Below, in pieces: positions 20,517 to 31,471 of a stretch of 35,000 nt of DNA (within the stretch, counting starts at the first letter, position 1; the number at the start of each line of letters is the position of its first letter). Origin of the DNA: Apostichopus japonicus. Its lineage: Eukaryota > Echinodermata > Holothuroidea > Aspidochirotida > Stichopodidae. The stretch covers positions 3,815,001-3,850,000 of the forward strand of contig NC_092568.1 in NCBI RefSeq assembly GCF_037975245.1, written 5' to 3'. The notes beneath the pieces are model-generated. The model made no database searches and was not told the DNA's origin. It worked only from the letters and a program-made list of their open reading frames with translations. The position numbers were made by a program, and so were the translations under genes.

Positions 20517-21184
20517 TGTCTTCAAAACCGAATAAAGGGCGCTGTCTGTTACAGTAGTATCGGAACCTTGCATACGGCTATGCAGTAACTTATACTGAAA
20601 TTTTGCTTCGAGATGCTATGTTTTATAATTACATGGTCTTGAAACTTGTCCCTCTCCAGAATCCTTTGATTTGAAACGAACTCAATCGAAAATATATAGG
20701 CAAAGTTAAAGGATTGGGAAGGGTTGGGGATGAATGGTGTAGAGAGGGGATACATACTAACCGGTATACCTAGTTTACAAGTGGGGATATCATATAGGAG
20801 TGGCACTCAAATGTAAATCATAAAGTTGTAATGAAGGAGAGTAAGGTGCTTTTAGTTCCATTTTCTGCATTATATAACTATTATTCCAAACGAATTTTCT
20901 GAAGTGCTTTTGAGCCATTTGTACAATATGTAACTGTAACCTCATATATGAATAAAGAAACGTAACCAAATGACAACCACTTAGCACTTTTGATCAACGA
21001 AATGTATGAACACTGACATTAACTACATATTGTCATTGCTGCACTACTAAACAAGACACTCAACATGCACTGAGGTACGATTATGATTATATACACACAA
21101 CAATGAGTCAAATGACTCGGGACGAGAAAGTAAACCTTCGAAATGTAAACTATATTCATATTGAAACAATCCGTGGCCGTCCGT
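20517..21184. other. Intergenic, nothing supported
   Basis: Unique-looking sequence with no motif-bearing frame or repeat recognised. Confidence 0.6.
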
Positions 21185-22014
21185 ATGGAAAGCCAATTTA
21201 ACATTTATTGGGAATTTAAGATATCTTAAATTGTTTCTTTTTTTAGATATCTAAAATTCTATTTCAAATATCTAAAAATAATTTTGAGACATCTGAAATT
21301 TAATTTGAGATATCTGAAATTTTATTTCAGATATCTGAAATTCAATTCGAGATATCTGAAATTCAATTCAAGATATCTGCAATTCTAATTCGAGATATCT
21401 GAAATTGAACTCGAGATATCTGACATTGAATTCCAGATATCTGATATGCATATGCAGAAGTTCGTAGAAAGGCGCGAAAATTAAGCTACAGAAAAGTGAT
21501 AGTACAAAAGTTACAGGGGGCTGCCATCGTCGTCGACGTATGGGTGGAATTGAATCTAGCTTACTTGCTTGCTAACATTAGGCCTTATATACATTATACG
21601 AATATAATTAACTAGTTGTGGAAAGAATTCGAGATATCTCTTATTCTATTTCAGATATCTAATATTGAATTCGAGATATCTGCAATTGAATTCGAGATAT
21701 CTGCGAACTCTATTTCAGATAACTGAAATTGAATTCGAGATATCTGAAATTCTATTTCAGATATCTTGAATTCAATTTCAGATATCTCGAACTCAATTTC
21801 AGATATCTCGAATTCAATTTCAGATATCTCGAATTCAATTGCAGATATCTGAAATTCTCTGGTATTTCGAGATATCTGAAATTGATTTTAAGATATCTGT
21901 AATTATTTGTAGATATCTTAAATAAATTGGAGATATCTGTAATTTAATTTGAGATATCTGAAATTATTTCGAGATATCTGGAATTCCTTATTAAATGTTA
22001 AAACGGCTTTCCAT
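21185..22014. mobile_element. GATATC foldback element, copy 1
   Basis: Inverted termini begin ATGGAAAGCC and continue TTTAACATTTA, then GGAATT; about 30 of 34 bases agree between the two ends. The body is an array of units of about 21 bp, consensus TTGAATTCGAGATATCTGAAA, centred on the palindrome GATATC (more than 20 occurrences). Unit direction reverses near 21,750, so the right part is largely complementary to the left. A non-repeat spacer interrupts the array at about 21,445-21,627. The flanks CCGTCCGT and ACGTTCGG agree at 5 of 8 positions, perhaps a decayed target duplication. There is no coding capacity. It resembles foldback elements in general; sea-urchin TU elements, recalled as foldbacks with short tandem units and 8-bp duplications, are a comparator. 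Confidence 0.8.
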
Positions 22015-22079
22015 ACGTTCGGCATATTAACAGTAAGGAATCCTGCGCCCCTTTTCAGAAATGACTTCTTTGACTAAGC

Positions 22080-22105
22080 AGAGAGTTGTTATGGAACAAC
22101 TCTCT
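22080..22105. repeat. Perfect 11-bp hairpin, loop ATGG
   Basis: AGAGAGTTGTT and AACAACTCTCT are exact reverse complements separated by ATGG. A similar core occurs in another hairpin at 32,267-32,291. Confidence 0.75.
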
Positions 22106-22356
22106 GGACCAAGTAACACACTTTCGGTTTTATCAGGGTTACTTTTAAGAAACAAAGAAAGTCATCCAATTATGTGGGCGTAATGCCGACAAGACAATAT
22201 ATCAGAACTTAACACAGAAAATCGACTTTGAGAATATTTGTTGATCTGCCCTCATCATCATCATCAGTAAACCATATATCTTGTTATATACAAAATAGTA
22301 GAATGATCTGAAGCCGATATTGAACAACACCAACAAGGCGGGATCGGATGTTTCAA

Positions 22357-22430
22357 AGTGGTGGGGGAGGGTCCAAGTGGGAGGGGTCCAAGGGAAGGGG
22401 AACCCCCTCCCCCTTTGAGAATTTTTTTTA
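22357..22430. mobile_element. G/C-run transposon remnant
   Basis: GTGGTGGGGGAGGGTCCAAG, then GGAAGGGGAACCCCCTCCCC and a T run. The purine/pyrimidine block resembles that inside the hAT-like MITE at about 20,408-20,450. No ends or target duplication could be assigned. Confidence 0.35.
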
Positions 22431-22721
22431 CTTTATAAAGCCCCTAGATGTAACATGGTGCAATGTTTATAAGTTACTTTCCAGTAATAGTTCTGTATTT
22501 GTAATTATGCTATCTGCATAAAAGTGTTGCAAGATTTATTGAGCGACATAGAAGAGTAACACATGGATGTAAATAATAGTAGTCAAAATGATTCGATCTT
22601 TTTAGGTAGCTTTTGTGATGACATTATGAATAAGTAAAAAATTATTGCGGATTTGTCAGTATTTCTGTGGCATAACCAACCAAATTACCGACCGAACTGT
22701 ATAAAAAAGGCAACTCAAACC

Positions 22722-22757
22722 AACAACCCCCTCCCGCCCCGTTATCCCACCTATGAA
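22722..22757. mobile_element. Possible MITE end (C-rich, CACCTATGAAC)
   Basis: CCCCCTCCCGCCCCGTTATC followed by CCACCTATGAAC reads, on the other strand, as a TCATAGGTGGG start followed by G runs, the same layout as other short transposon ends here. The partner end was not identified. Confidence 0.3.
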
Positions 22758-23464
22758 CACCATTCTCAACACATATCCCAGAAGAGTCGTAAACGGACTA
22801 ATTATCACAGATAAAATTTCTCTGCTCAAGGTGTAAACAACAGCAACCAGCTGTGATGAACAGAGAACTTATAGTGAAAAGGCTGAAATAATATTTCATA
22901 TGTAAGATGTCATAAATTGGAGCTTTACGGACTCGAAGCGAATCGAAATGTGGCATTACTCTAAACGTGACTGATGCCAAGCTAACGAATAATAAAGTTC
23001 TCAGAATGTCTCATAAGTTTGTGTTTGATATCGCGAAAAAAAAATGTCCAAACATGTTGTCGTATGGCCGCTGCCATTTTGCGTTTGTTTAATGTGCCAT
23101 ATTTAGCATAAAATGAACTATTTTCTATTAGGTTGTTTGTTTCATTGCTTGCTTTGTTTCAATTAAAATTGCTCCTTAGTTTATTGATTGAAAATATTGA
23201 AAAAAAAATATAGAAAAAAATTAACGTCTATGGTACTCCAGAATTGCCAAACGTTCTGAAATATGTCAAATAAATTAGCATATATCAGTGTTTCTGGCAT
23301 ACTCATTTTAAAAACTTGTCATAATATGAAATGAGCAATCGGCATCCGACGATTTGTCCACAGATAACATTGCCTCCCAGATCGCTGGAAATGGCACTTG
23401 TTAGTTGCATCTAAGTATTTTCTATTTCGAAATTACTAGCGATATCATAAAAAAAATATGCTCA

Positions 23465-23517
23465 AGGGGGGGGGTGCGGTTTCCCCCTTCGCCCCCCCCC
23501 CCTTGGCTACGCGCCTG
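23465..23517. mobile_element. hAT-like transposon end with G/C runs
   Basis: On the minus strand it begins CCGCAGGCGCGTAGCCAAGG followed by a G run, a GCAGGCGCGTAG-type end like the CAGTGGCGTAGG end of the MITE at 20,142-20,508. A second G run follows. The opposite end is not evident, so it is probably truncated. Confidence 0.4.
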
Positions 23518-23817
23518 CGGTTAGAAATCTTGTAGGAAACAGGCCAAACGGAAACCCAGTGAACCCATATCGATGTGGATCATATATATGATTGTACGTA
23601 CTTACACTCATGCACAAGGGATGTACAGACATTATGATAATAATCATGATTGACAACTTGCTGTACGGTCACAGGTCACAGAAACGACCACGAAGTGTCA
23701 TTTACCTCATGCAGCATGTGTTGGATGAAGTGTTAGCCCCTGCCAAATATGATTTGGATAATTAACCTCACTCATTATTTTCTATTTTTAGCCACAAAAA
23801 ACTATGCCACCAAATAT

Positions 23818-23910
23818 TTGGGGGATATTAGATATTATATCCCCCACCTTCTAATATTATGGGGGGACATGGCCCCCCGCCCCCCCCCCCCGCCCCATAA
23901 TCGCCGCCCA
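23818..23910. mobile_element. C/G-run repeat with small palindrome
   Basis: GGGGGATAT and ATATCCCCC form an inverted pair around TAGATATT, followed by GGGGGGACATGGCCCCCC, a C12 run and CATAATCGCCGCCCATGG. It is probably a fragment of a G/C-run MITE; boundaries are not defined. Confidence 0.35.
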
Positions 23911-24332
23911 TGGTTGTGTTATAATACCTGTTGCATTTGGTTGAATTGAGGGCGACCATACGCAAAAACGGGTTATTTTGAAGTATCGCATATCTTATGT
24001 GGCTTGACGAATGATTTTTCATGCCCTACAGTGGGGCACGGTAACCGTAGATACGGAATTGTCATCCAATATAAACTCATTTTCCCCTTTTATATTTAAA
24101 CCATTACAAAGGAAATACAGATATAATGACCGCTGTATTTATTTAATTCAAAATAAATTTCAGTTCATTTATGTCTCCATGTCAACGTCGAAATTATATT
24201 AAAGAAATAAATGCAATGAGTAAGCTTCGAGAAGCTATAAGATAAGTACAGCCGTAGGTGCTACTATGAACCTTGGTTTTGTTGTAATGCTATACACTAT
24301 ACTTGACATGTAATCCTAGTTTAGGGAGGATA

Positions 24333-24365
24333 TGACATTTAATCAACCCAGAGGATTAAACGTCA
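24333..24365. repeat. 12-bp hairpin
   Basis: TGACATTTAATC and GATTAAACGTCA pair at 11 of 12 positions around a 9-base loop. An outer pair TAATCCT (24,311) / AGGATTA (24,365) is also present. Confidence 0.6.
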
Positions 24366-24409
24366 GGATTATTTAGCCCTTTTAGACAGTTTGTAAACGT
24401 CACCGATTG

Positions 24410-24433
24410 TTATTATTATTATTATTATTATTA
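24410..24433 (+). repeat. (TTA)n microsatellite
   Basis: About eight uninterrupted TTA units. Confidence 0.9.
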
Positions 24434-27120
24434 CTCTATTTAAGGAATACATTGCTTTAGGCTGCCTGCTATCTGTGGAGAAGAAAAAAAAGTCGAGACT
24501 CTAGTTTTGGGGAGTAACAGCCAAGACGTTGTCGAGTCTGTCATTGTCTAAAATTTAGGGTCGAAACGGTTTATTCCTATTCTACAACCCGAAATTTATG
24601 AAAAAAACATTCGTATTTGATCAAAAAAGTGGAAAAAAACTTGGGTGGATAAGGGATTTGTAGCAATTAGAATAACAGGCAACCAATGAAAGAGTAGGAT
24701 TGTGTGACGGTTTCTTTAACCTCCATTTTGTTTGTTTGTATTCTGTCCAGGAGAACAACAAAATGGCGGCTTTTTGTCTTGTAATAACGAATATTCATGA
24801 ATGCATCATGTACGCAAAAAGATCATATGTTTGCGTGTACTGTGCGTGACTGTCAAAGATAAAAAAGTTCAGTACGTTGTGTGTACTACTATACAACAGT
24901 TAAGTAACAATGAAACGATGGTCGTATTAGTAACGTTACAGTGAAAATTTGTAAACATGTTTTCAAAACTTAGTGATTAACGCTAGGTTAAGACCATTAC
25001 GGCTAATTAAGAATGTTATTCACATTTATTGTCATAACTGACTGATGGCTGCAAATAATTAATTATTTACACCATTTAGTCTTATGGTTAGGCTGGTAGC
25101 CTAGGCTACTTCATATTTCCAAGATCATACGATTGGATTGAGAGTTTGTTACTTATTATTACGTTTTTTTTTTATCTTAGTCATTTGTGATACAGTTGTA
25201 GCTTATCCCTTCAACAAAATCTCTAGTCTAATTCCATTTTCTGCTGAAGCGTTCAATTGTCATAATTCGTACTTGGAAGAGGTAGATGGCTTTGAGTTGT
25301 TCGACTAGGCCTAACGTTATAGGCCTACCACTGGAAAACCAGTAGGCTGTGCTACAACATGTTTTTCTTAAGGATCATCGTCAAGAATGATGTATGCTAA
25401 CCACATTTGTTTGTGCTGATAATTTGGAATAAAGCTAGACGGACTTTTGGAGAGACATTTCGGGCATGTCATTTTTCCCGAGGATACCAGAGTTACTAAC
25501 GTTGTTTGCTTCAGACCTGCATACTAATGAGTAAGGTAGGCCTTGTTTAGCTTTGCAAAGACCTTTCAGCTGTTGCTTTATTAGGCTAATACACATTGTG
25601 ACTTTCAAAGTATGGACTCGTAAACCATGGCTGATTCACAAATAAAAGGCAGTCAACAGACAATTTATTCTTCTTTATTCGGCCTGGGGAGGGATCCTAG
25701 CTGCTCTGTCTAAAATGTGCTCAAAGTTCAAGCAGACATATATCTATAGAAGATCACTGGAAAAGTGCATTGAATTTCAGTCTATTATTGTACGTATGGT
25801 ATGCTTTATCAGTACAGTGACCTTGAAACATGGAAATAACTGGACCATATTGTCTAGCATCAACTGATAGTCTCTATTCCTTCCAAAAATGTTGTGTTTG
25901 TAGGGATTTTTGAATACTCATGAAGGAAACTAAGAGAGGGGGTGGAGGTGGCCGGAGGTGGTAACGCAAAAAGTTTTGTTTATAGCATAACAACCGCGCC
26001 CTTCCATCTTTTGCGTACTACACGGGAACGGTCCCATCAGCCTTCTTGGTTGCTACGTCTGTTTGCATCTGATCGTGGATGTTACTTCAGGGTGTCTAGA
26101 TTACAAAGCCAGGAAAAGCTTAAAATAACTTATAGCTTAAAGGTCTTACTTGTGCAACGAAATTAACTAAAACTAATAGTCATCGATTATACTTACAGTT
26201 ACAGACATTTGTTCTTTCATCGGTAGATCGTACTTATACACTTTGACTTAAATTTGATCAATTATAATCCAATACTCTTTTCAACTTCAAGGAACGATTT
26301 GGCCAGTGAATCTATTTCCTGTACTTGGAAGCTTTGCGTCTTCCTCTTTCCATCCAGAATGTAATTAGCCCTAGTAATAAAAATGATACTTTAAATCAAA
26401 ATACTTTGAGCGAAAAACAGAAACAAATGTCTTGAAATCATGGAGTAGTTCACTTATTATTTTCGATGTAATGACTTGTATATCTGTAGGATGCAGCCCT
26501 CATCAATATTTTGAACCCCCTCCCCCCAGGATTTCCCTCGCTCTGGAACAATATGTTCCAGCCGTCCATATCCAGAGAAGATGCTCAAACAACAAGAGCG
26601 CCATCGCCAGCATCTACTGTGTGGGAGCATGACCTATATATCTACTGGTGCCGACACATAAAATTATATTCTGTTAGCAAGTCATGTGAGACTTAAATGG
26701 AAGACAAACATATTATACAGTTTTAATTGCAAACGCCACCTCAATATTCCCGGAATAATCCATATAAAGAGTTCCTCTCATAGGTGTGGCGTTTATGACA
26801 TGATTCTGTGGTGGTAAGCCTGTATGACATTTCTCCGGCAGAAATCGGCTCATTTATGTCAAAACATATAGGGCTGTTTATATGCTGGCGTCCGAGGCTA
26901 ACGTAAGAACTATTAAAAAAGGAAATATTTGACGTCATTGGCGGAAGTAAAACACTGTTACTGTACAAATTTGCATCTCCGGAGAGTATTTTCTTAATTG
27001 AAAAAGCAATCAGGAAAGTTGAGCAGTTATTTTCGAAACAAATGTCTTTATGCTAGCGTAGTAATTTTTTTTTTTACTGAATTTGATTATTTTATTTCAT
27101 TGCTTGTAATTTATATGTTG

Positions 27121-27209
27121 TACGGCGCGTTGAAATATTTTTACATGTAATGCGCCTTTTCAGAATATATTTACATCACATTTACATTACATTTACATTA
27201 CATTACAAC
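27121..27209. repeat. TTACATT-rich repeat with inverted GGCGC/GCGCC
   Basis: GGCGCGTTGAAATATTTTTA then CATGTAATGCGCC precede an imperfect (TTACAT)n array. A short GC-containing stem followed by a microsatellite is a common retroposon tail layout, but no body of an element could be identified. Confidence 0.35.
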
Positions 27210-27724
27210 AGTATGAAACAGCTGCAAGCATATGCCTAACACTATACAGGAGTTTTACAACGAAGGTCACACAAAATGTGGATATTCCCGTTGGAAATGA
27301 TGCGTAGTACAATTCAAAGCTGTTTGAATATACAATTCAATGAACCTTTACCTGTATTCCAATGTTAGAGCGTCAATAACACATTAAGGTTAATCTCAAC
27401 AGTTTCCACCAACCACGATTGTTTAGAGTTGGAGTAAAAAGTTGAATATATTGGCAAAGAATACTTTCCGAGTCATTTAACCATCTAAATATGGGGTAAA
27501 TATGGGCTGGTCTCCCCCCCCCCTCCCCTTTGACACCCCGCACAGGGATGCCGTTCTGGGGGAGTTGTCTAATGTCTAAGCATTTTTCGTTACATTTACG
27601 TTTCAGTTTATGTGTCAGGGTTTTGCATTTGGACGGCCATGCGTAATGCTACAAATCGTATTAGCTTCGTTGTTTAATTGGCACCAACTTCTCCAAATGT
27701 ACCATGCCAAACGAAAAATTCTCA
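27210..27724. other. Intergenic, C run only
   Basis: A C-rich run at 27,513-27,540 (CTCCCC blocks) resembles the other G/C-run fragments. Nothing else recognised. Confidence 0.5.
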
Positions 27725-28018
27725 AAATACGATAATTCACATAATAATCAGCAATTATTTTTACGACGCTTAGAAGCCCACAAGGGCTTATGGATTACAA
27801 CTTATAGGTCGGGGCGCTTCCAATTCAACATTTTAACTCAATTTTGGAATCTTTTCAATTTAGAAAGTGATTTCAGATGGGAAAACCGTAGATTGCTCTA
27901 GAATGAAAACCCCACCTTACCATGACCCAGTCGGGTATCGAACCCGGAACCTCCAGATTGCTAAGTCTCATTGCTTCAGATGCCACCGCCTTTATCCACT
28001 CGGCCACAGCACCGGTTT
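27725..28018 (-). mobile_element. tRNA-derived SINE
   Basis: Read on the minus strand the head is GTGCTGTGGCCGAGTGGATA, like a Ser/Leu-type tRNA. It has an A box TGGCCGAGTGG (28,006-27,996) and a B box GGTTCGATACC (27,944-27,934), spaced as for RNA polymerase III internal promoters. The body and 3' end match the truncated copy in intron 4 over about 130 bases (AAGTTGTAATCCATAAGCCC, AAGCGTCGTAAA, TGCTGATTA). It is not a functional tRNA: the acceptor stem does not pair. Two copies with a shared tail define a family. Flanking target duplication was not convincing. Confidence 0.8.
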
Positions 28019-29511
28019 AACTAAAAGGAACAAGATTATAACGGTGGATTAGAAAATCTAATTTAGTGTTGATATTTTTGCAGTATCACCCAGTAAGAAT
28101 CCTGACACGAATTGTTTTGACATTGTATTATTTATTATTTATATAAATTGATATCAAGTTGTTTTAAATTGTTTATTGATATATATTTATATATAATATG
28201 TATAATAAAATAAGTAATAAACTATAAAATTTGTTTTAATTTCATTTACTTAAACATATCTTCCTCGCCAGATTCATTCAAAGACTTGTAAAATCCATGT
28301 ATACAACAATCATTTATTCTTTTTAATTTGCCATTTGTCGATGCTGTTTGCTTGAAGATGAGGCTTAAGAAAGTCACAAAAGAAACTGTTACTTTGAACG
28401 TTCGGCTCCCTGAAGAGAGATGAGTGGCTTCTAAAATTCAGTAGCTTATGTACTCAATCGTCATGGTCAACCATACATAACAATATTAACGTGTATGTCG
28501 CCACTGTATCATTTCACGCTAGGAAGCTAAGTGAGGATATTGCGTCTGTGATCGCATGGTTATAGCGAGAGATCCCATTGTCTTAAACTGTAATATAATA
28601 TAGCCAAACCTTAAAAACCACTTTGCCCAAATACGGCGTGTTAACTTTCTATTTAAATTAAGTAAAACAATTAACCTTCTATGTCAGACACCCATTTCAT
28701 TTCATCACATCTGCCCATAGTTTGCACCTCTTAAGGTATCAAAGTATATTAATGTGGTAGACACAAGGAAGTAAACCAGTGAACTTCATGAAGGATGTAT
28801 TAAGCAACTTATTTTAATCTCACATCTGGATAAAAGTTGGCACATTTCATACGATGATGTATAGAGTAACTCGATATCTCACCCTTCAGGATCACCGGAG
28901 AATAAGGGGAAGGGTGGAAAATTCGTTTAGTTTTTACTTAATTGGACATTTTAAGCTAAACGATGATCTGCATGCATAGTTTCCATATCTGATAGAAGTG
29001 ATGAAACAATGTTCACTTAAGCCTATCTTTAAATATCAAGAAATACTTTACAGTCACTATTGAAACATTGACTTCGTTGAGTATACGTTATCTGATAATC
29101 CATCACTCTATTTATTTGGAAGTAATTAACCGTGTCAACATCTCTAAGAAAGTATGTTGAAAAGTTGTAGCATTATGGGCAAGAAAAAGTCTAAAAGACT
29201 TATTCGAATGCAAAATAAAATGTTGCTTTCAAACACATTCGAATGGTTCACTTCTGATGTTACATTGATTGTGTACCAGCTTGGTGAGTTGAATGAGGAT
29301 GGAACGGACAGGAGTCAATGACTTTATTATGACATTCAGCGGTGAATGGGCTCGGTTTAACGTCAGTAATGTTATCGCATATCCATGTCGTGGAATATTT
29401 ATAAAGTTGAGGACTTTTGATCATCGAATGAGACTCCAATGCTTATCAAGACTCTTTTCTTTTAACGTTTGCATGAAATTTAAATTACGTAGTCTAAATA
29501 TCTGAAGAGTT
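28019..29511. other. Intergenic, nothing supported
   Basis: Strongly AT-rich near 28,125-28,250. The open frame at 29,293-29,505 has no recognised motif. Confidence 0.55.
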
Positions 29512-29602
29512 GACGAGAGACAGGGAGATGTGGAAAGAGAGTGGGAAGGAGAGAGAGAGAGAGAGAGGTGGAGGTGGAGATAGCAATAAAAAAAGGAGAA
29601 AA
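29512..29602 (+). repeat. Purine tract with (GA)n
   Basis: Almost uninterrupted G/A sequence including about nine GA units and GGTGGAGGTGGAGAT. Confidence 0.8.
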
Positions 29603-29901
29603 TTTGTCACAGTGTGATACTTAAGAGTTGCTCTCTGCGACACTATTCACACAAAGGCTCAACGGATTAGAGAAGCGTTTGAAATATTACATTTTCAATG
29701 CAAGTTATTTGCATTTCCAATGAGGACGTCTGATGGGAATTATGCATACTGTGCCGTACCTGCAAAATATGGAAAGTATAATTAACTCTCCCCGTTCGAA
29801 TGCAATTTGGGATAATAATGAATAAATAATAGTCACGTCACTTTGCCTAAGTGGGTTCGCATCACGCATCCGAAGAAAATTAATTGTAGCATATAGAGTT
29901 A

Positions 29902-29943
29902 ATTTTTTTTTGGGGGGGGGAGGGGGGCTCCTACGCCTGCTCC
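29902..29943. mobile_element. G-run transposon end (hAT-like)
   Basis: A T run and G runs followed by CTCCTACGCCTGCTCC. On the minus strand this is GAGCAGGCGTAGGAG then C runs, similar to the CAGTGGCGTAGGAA and GCAGGCGCGTAG ends elsewhere in the window. No partner end seen. Confidence 0.4.
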
Positions 29944-30467
29944 TTCTTTTAGTGCGTGGTCACGGAGGTACCTAGAACATTTCAAGCTCCTTTTTGTAAT
30001 TGCTTTGTTGATTTCTTTCAGGAAAGTGAATTTAAATGAATCAATTAATTTCCGGGAAATGGAGGGGAAGATTTGTGCTTTTGTTTCAAGGGAAAGGCTT
30101 GTTAACTAAACCAAGTGAGCGATCAATTTTTCACAGTTGATGTCATATATGCTCCAATAACTCCATGCAGGGCAGAGTGAAGTAACAGTTGAATTGTAAT
30201 TTTCCGTTCATTTCCAGATTCAAGCCATTGCAGCGGACTAGTCACTGATCTTTTATTGCATGAGGTGTGCGTGCGTGTAACTGGTGCACTGTGAAAAGGC
30301 CTGATGATTTTGTGATGACCCGCCCCTAGAATATGTATGAACTGTCGTCAAAAGCTTCTGCAATTCCATTACTTGTAACACGTTAATCTAAAGACAAACT
30401 TTTCGCAGTTGCGATTGAAGTAAACTCCCCAGAACTAGGACAACACATGAGTCTGAAGCAAAGCCGT

Positions 30468-31463
30468 ATGGAAAGCCATTATAACATTTAATCGGGAATT
30501 TCAGATATATTAAATTGTTTCTTACTTTAGATATCTAAAATTCTATTTCAGATATCTCAAATTAAATTCGAGATATCTTAAATTAAATTCGAGATATCTG
30601 AAATTTTATTTCAGATATCTGAAATTGAATTCGAGATATCTAAAATAGGTTTCGAGATATCTGAAATTCTAATTCAGATATATGAAATTGAATTCGAGAT
30701 ATCTGAAATTGAATTCGAGATATCCGAAATTGAATTCGAGATATCTGAAATTCTATTTCAGATATCTGAAATTGAATTCGAGATATCTGAAATTGAATTC
30801 GAGATATCTGAAATTGAATTCAAGATATCTGCAAATCTAATTCGAGATATCTGAAATTGAATTCGAGATATCTGCAATTGAATTCCAGATATCTGTAATG
30901 CATATGCAGAAATTCCCGATTAAATGTTAAAATGGCACGTATGGAAAGCCATTTTAACATTTAATCGGGTATTTTCAAATATCTGTAATTGAATTCGAGA
31001 TATCTGAAATTCTTTTTCAGATATGTGAAATTGAATTCGAGATATCTGAAATTGAATTCGAGATATCTGAAATTGAATTCGAGATATCCGAAATTGAATT
31101 CGAGATATCTGAAATTCTATTTCAGATAACTGAAATTGATTTCGAGATATCTGAAATTGAATTCGAGATATCTAAAATTCTATTTCAGATATCTGAAACT
31201 GAATTCGAGATATCTGAAATTGAATTCGAGATATCTGAAATTGAATTCGAGATATCTGAAAATGAATTCGAGATATCTCGAATTCAATTTCAGATAACTG
31301 AAATACCCTTGTATTTCGAGATATCTGAAATTGATTTTAAGATATCTGCATTTATTTGTAGATATCTTAAATAAATTGGAGATATCTGTCATTTAATTTG
31401 AGATATCTGAAATTATTTCGAGATATCTGAAATTCCTTATTAAATGTTAAAACGGCTTTCCAT
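30468..31463. mobile_element. GATATC foldback element, composite copy 2, with 8-bp target duplication
   Basis: Outer ends ATGGAAAGCC and GGCTTTCCAT are flanked by the exact direct repeat AAAGCCGT (30,460-30,467 and 31,464-31,471). The body holds over 35 GATATC-centred units with consensus TTGAATTCGAGATATCTGAAA. A second internal ATGGAAAGCC start at 30,941 shows that two units are fused: 30,468-30,936, which has lost the last bases of its right end, and 30,941-31,463. The final 150 bases are nearly identical to those of copy 1 at 21,862-22,014. One reading frame repeats a seven-residue peptide because the unit is 21 bp; no protein is supported. Confidence 0.85.
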
Positions 31464-31471
31464 AAAGCCGT

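Larger units (their letters stand above)
23911..27120. other. Intergenic, no gene supported
   Basis: Contains a hairpin (24,333-24,365), a TTA microsatellite, AGGCCTA-type palindromes around 25,307-25,340 and an ACAAAATGGCGGC motif at 24,757. Open frames such as 25,942-26,166 and 26,511-26,696 carry no recognisable domain. The latter follows a pyrimidine-rich CCCCCCAG but lacks a convincing exon structure. Confidence 0.5.

Noticed and set aside
24763-24801. ATGGCGGC start as a gene beginning
   Set aside because: The frame stops after about a dozen codons and no donor follows in frame; more likely a regulatory motif.
26511-26696. Possible exon after a CCCCCCAG acceptor-like tract
   Set aside because: The C run resembles the repeat-derived runs nearby; no donor or conserved motif was found.
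27934-28014. A real tRNA gene on the minus strand
   Set aside because: A and B boxes are good, but the acceptor stem does not pair and the sequence continues into a body shared with another copy; it is a SINE head.
31180-31392. Minus-strand frame encoding repeated RYLEFNF heptads
   Set aside because: The 21-bp unit is a multiple of three, so any open phase gives a heptad repeat; it lies inside the foldback element and has no start or promoter context.
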